Origin: Ferrimicrobium sp. | GTDB taxonomy: Bacteria > Actinomycetota > Acidimicrobiia > Acidimicrobiales > Acidimicrobiaceae | Reading direction: 5' to 3' | Length of the DNA stretch: 7,470 bases | NCBI GenBank assembly: GCA_027365375.1 | Contig: DAHXNM010000264.1 | Location: 1 to 7,470, forward strand | Shown here: piece after piece, positions 5,780 through 7,470 of the stretch | Position numbering within the stretch: position 1 is the stretch's first letter | Layout: every line of letters begins with the position of its first letter | Translations under genes and position numbers: made by a program | Notes under the pieces: generated by a model | Databases searched by the model: none | Told to the model about the DNA's origin: nothing | What the model saw: only the letters and a program-made list of their open reading frames with translations

Positions 5780-6634
5780 ATGACAAAATATATTGGTGGA
5801 GAGTTTGCGATTGGCGGGTCGTTGCGTGTTGGCAGGCTCGGCTACGGCGCCATGCAGATCACGGGCCCTGGTGTTTGGGGACCGCCTAAGGATCGCGATG
5901 AGGTAAAGCGGGTGTTACGCCGTGCGGTCGAGCTAGGAGTGACATTGATCGATACCGCGGACTCCTACGGTCCTTACGTTAGCGAGGAGCTGATTCACGA
6001 GTCGTTGCACCCCTACCCGACGGAGCTAGCGATCGCTACCAAAGCTGGACTGGTGCGCACCGGGCCGGGTGAGTGGGTTCCAGTTGGACGGCCGGCGTAT
6101 CTACGCCAGGAGGCTGAGATGAGCCTTCGCAGACTCGGCGTCGAACGACTTGACCTCTTCCAACTACATCGTATCGACCCAGAGGTACCGCTGGCAGAAC
6201 AGATTGGCCTTCTGACTGAGCTCCAGGCGGAGGGTAAGGTCGATCGCATCGGCCTCTCGGAGGTCTCTGTTCTTGAGATCAAGGAGGCGCAAAGCTATGC
6301 GTCCATCGACTCGGTGCAGAATCTCTATAACTTGGCCAATCGTCAGTCAGAGGAGGTACTTGGATACTGCGAGGCGGCAGGTATCGCCTTCATCCCGTGG
6401 TTCCCGATCCAGACTGGGGCACTCGCTGAAGGCAATGGCGCCCTTGGCGATGTAGCGCGTGAACTAGGCGCCAAGCCTGCACAGGTTGCACTCGCTTGGC
6501 TGCTGGCCAAGTCACCGGTCATGCTTCCGATTCCCGGCACCTCAAGCGTGGCTCATGTCGAAGAGAATACGGCTGCCGCTGACATCACGCTCTCAGACGA
6601 TCAGTTCGTTCGTTTGGCCGCGCTTGCCTCGTAA
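5780..6634 (+). CDS. Aldo/keto reductase, YdbC/PdxI (pyridoxal reductase)-like
   Basis: This is an NAD(P)H-dependent carbonyl reductase with a TIM-barrel fold, 284 residues and cytoplasmic. The catalytic tetrad of the family is present: Asp58 and Tyr63 in IDTADSYG, Lys88 in ATKAG and His130 in LFQLHR. The blocks RLGYGAMQ...GPGVWGPPKDR (19-39) and IPGTSSVAH near the C-terminus closely resemble E. coli YdbC, described as the pyridoxal reductase PdxI, so reduction of pyridoxal is one possible activity; the true substrate is unknown. The start is placed at ATG 5780, five bases after GAGG (5771-5774); ATG 5777 is the alternative. A longer in-frame start at 5696 would add a Cys-rich stretch not expected in the family. 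The gene converges on the transporter gene downstream with only 15 bp between their stop codons. Confidence 0.9.
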   Translation: MTKYIGGEFAIGGSLRVGRLGYGAMQITGPGVWGPPKDRDEVKRVLRRAVELGVTLIDTADSYGPYVSEELIHESLHPYPTELAIATKAGLVRTGPGEWVPVGRPAYLRQEAEMSLRRLGVERLDLFQLHRIDPEVPLAEQIGLLTELQAEGKVDRIGLSEVSVLEIKEAQSYASIDSVQNLYNLANRQSEEVLGYCEAAGIAFIPWFPIQTGALAEGNGALGDVARELGAKPAQVALAWLLAKSPVMLPIPGTSSVAHVEENTAAADITLSDDQFVRLAALAS

Positions 6635-6649
6635 CCGAGGAGGAGCATA

Positions 6650-7470
6650 CTAGGTCGTTTTGCGTTCAAGCAGGCGACTGCCCAGCACTACAGCAACGGC
6701 GGCCATCGCACAGGTGGCCGCCGCCGCTATCCAGCCGGCGCTGTAACTGAAACGGTCGATCAAGACGCCGATTATGGTGGGCCCGAGCATGCCGCCGAGG
6801 CGTCCGCCGAGTTGAGTCATTCCTGTCGCTCGCGCGGGAGTGGCGCGGTGCTTGTCGATCACGGCGAAGTTGAACAGGCCATTCCACCCCCATCCGATAC
6901 CGAGTGCGACGACGGCGCTCGGCACTAGGAGCGCCACGAGGCCAAGGTGTTGACCAAGGGCGAGAGTGGCGTAGCCGATAGCCCCGATCACCATCATGAT
7001 GGCGATAACGGAGAAGTGGGAAGAACCTCGACGGTCAGCGAGAAAGCCACTGGTGATGCGTACAATCACGGTTGTAGCCCCCGCTAGCGCAGCAATTAGA
7101 CCAGCAGCACTCTTGGATATACCCGCATGGACCGAACCGGAGACCAGGAAGGCTGCCATGCCTGAGGCGCTGAAGACGCCGAGTCCGATGCCGATGGCTA
7201 ATAGCGTGATTGCGAGCTTGTCGATGGCTGGTGGAGTTTCAACATGCCGTCGAGAGAACTTGGATCGTGGCTGAGACGGGTGGGGTACCAGTATGGCGGT
7301 GGCGATCGAGAGCACCGCAGCGAGAGCAAAGGCCCAGCGCCATCCGACGGTTAGCGCAAGAGCTGGGACAGCGAGTCCGCCAAGCAGGGACGCAAAAGGA
7401 ACCGCAGCCTGCTTGATGCCGAAGGTGGCTCCCTGCCTACCAGGCTTGCCTCTCCTGGCTAGAAAGAGAT
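6650..7470 (-). CDS. Major facilitator superfamily transporter, 5' end outside window (partial)
   Basis: The frame is open from the window end to the TAG at 6650-6652, giving 272 visible residues. The GTG at 7315 is internal, because codons before it encode conserved membrane protein sequence including GATFGIKQAAVPFASLLGG, a typical fifth helix of MFS carriers. About eight membrane segments are visible, matching helices 5-12. A polar loop (PHPSQPRSKFSRRHVET) separates the two six-helix bundles, and GFLADRRGS after helix 8 is a motif A-like loop. Helix 10 holds GIGWGWNGLF and helix 11 GGRLGGMLGP. This is a secondary carrier in the inner membrane driven by an ion gradient; the substrate cannot be told from sequence. 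It lies tail to tail with the aldo/keto reductase gene, so the two are separately transcribed. Confidence 0.88.
   Translation of the reverse strand, partial: LFLARRGKPGRQGATFGIKQAAVPFASLLGGLAVPALALTVGWRWAFALAAVLSIATAILVPHPSQPRSKFSRRHVETPPAIDKLAITLLAIGIGLGVFSASGMAAFLVSGSVHAGISKSAAGLIAALAGATTVIVRITSGFLADRRGSSHFSVIAIMMVIGAIGYATLALGQHLGLVALLVPSAVVALGIGWGWNGLFNFAVIDKHRATPARATGMTQLGGRLGGMLGPTIIGVLIDRFSYSAGWIAAAATCAMAAVAVVLGSRLLERKTT

Overview
The window is moderately GC-rich bacterial chromosome with gene content that fits an actinobacterium. The class II fructose-bisphosphatase domain carries the GEGEKDHAPMLY block also seen in mycobacterial GlpX. The DoxX protein and the compact ApbE are also of actinobacterial type. 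An acidophilic, iron-oxidising member of the Acidimicrobiia is a plausible host, but this is only a guess from style and gene content. No rRNA, tRNA, CRISPR array or intact insertion sequence was seen.

Layout. (1) Bases 1-1136, + strand: the 3' part of a gene for an FMN-binding protein, overlapping the start of an apbE gene for FAD:protein FMN transferase. This is a substrate-plus-modifying-enzyme pair for covalent flavin attachment. (2) Bases 1137-1479: a non-coding gap between convergent genes. (3) Bases 1480 to about 1875, - strand: a small DoxX-family membrane protein. (4) Bases about 1876-2342: a gap with a 12-bp tandem repeat and a long inverted repeat just beyond the end of the next gene. 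(5) Bases 2343-5222, - strand: one 959-codon gene joining a complete transketolase to a class II fructose-1,6-/sedoheptulose-1,7-bisphosphatase (GlpX). (6) Bases 5223-5779: an unassigned gap of about 550 bp with a perfect 8-bp dyad upstream of the fusion gene. (7) Bases 5780-6634, + strand: an aldo/keto reductase of the YdbC/PdxI type. (8) Bases 6650-7470, - strand: the C-terminal part of a major facilitator transporter whose 5' end lies beyond the window.

The most notable item is the transketolase-GlpX fusion. The phosphatase makes fructose 6-phosphate (and, in dual-function relatives, sedoheptulose 7-phosphate). Both are ketose donors for transketolase in the regenerative part of the Calvin cycle and in the non-oxidative pentose phosphate pathway, so the fusion joins consecutive steps in one polypeptide. 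The conserved catalytic motifs of both halves can be read. There is no ATG, GTG or TTG codon at the junction from which a separate phosphatase could be started with its metal-binding motif intact.

The remaining genes look like separate transcription units: ApbE/FMN-binding for extracytoplasmic redox chemistry, and a convergent reductase/transporter pair with no evident link to the fusion.
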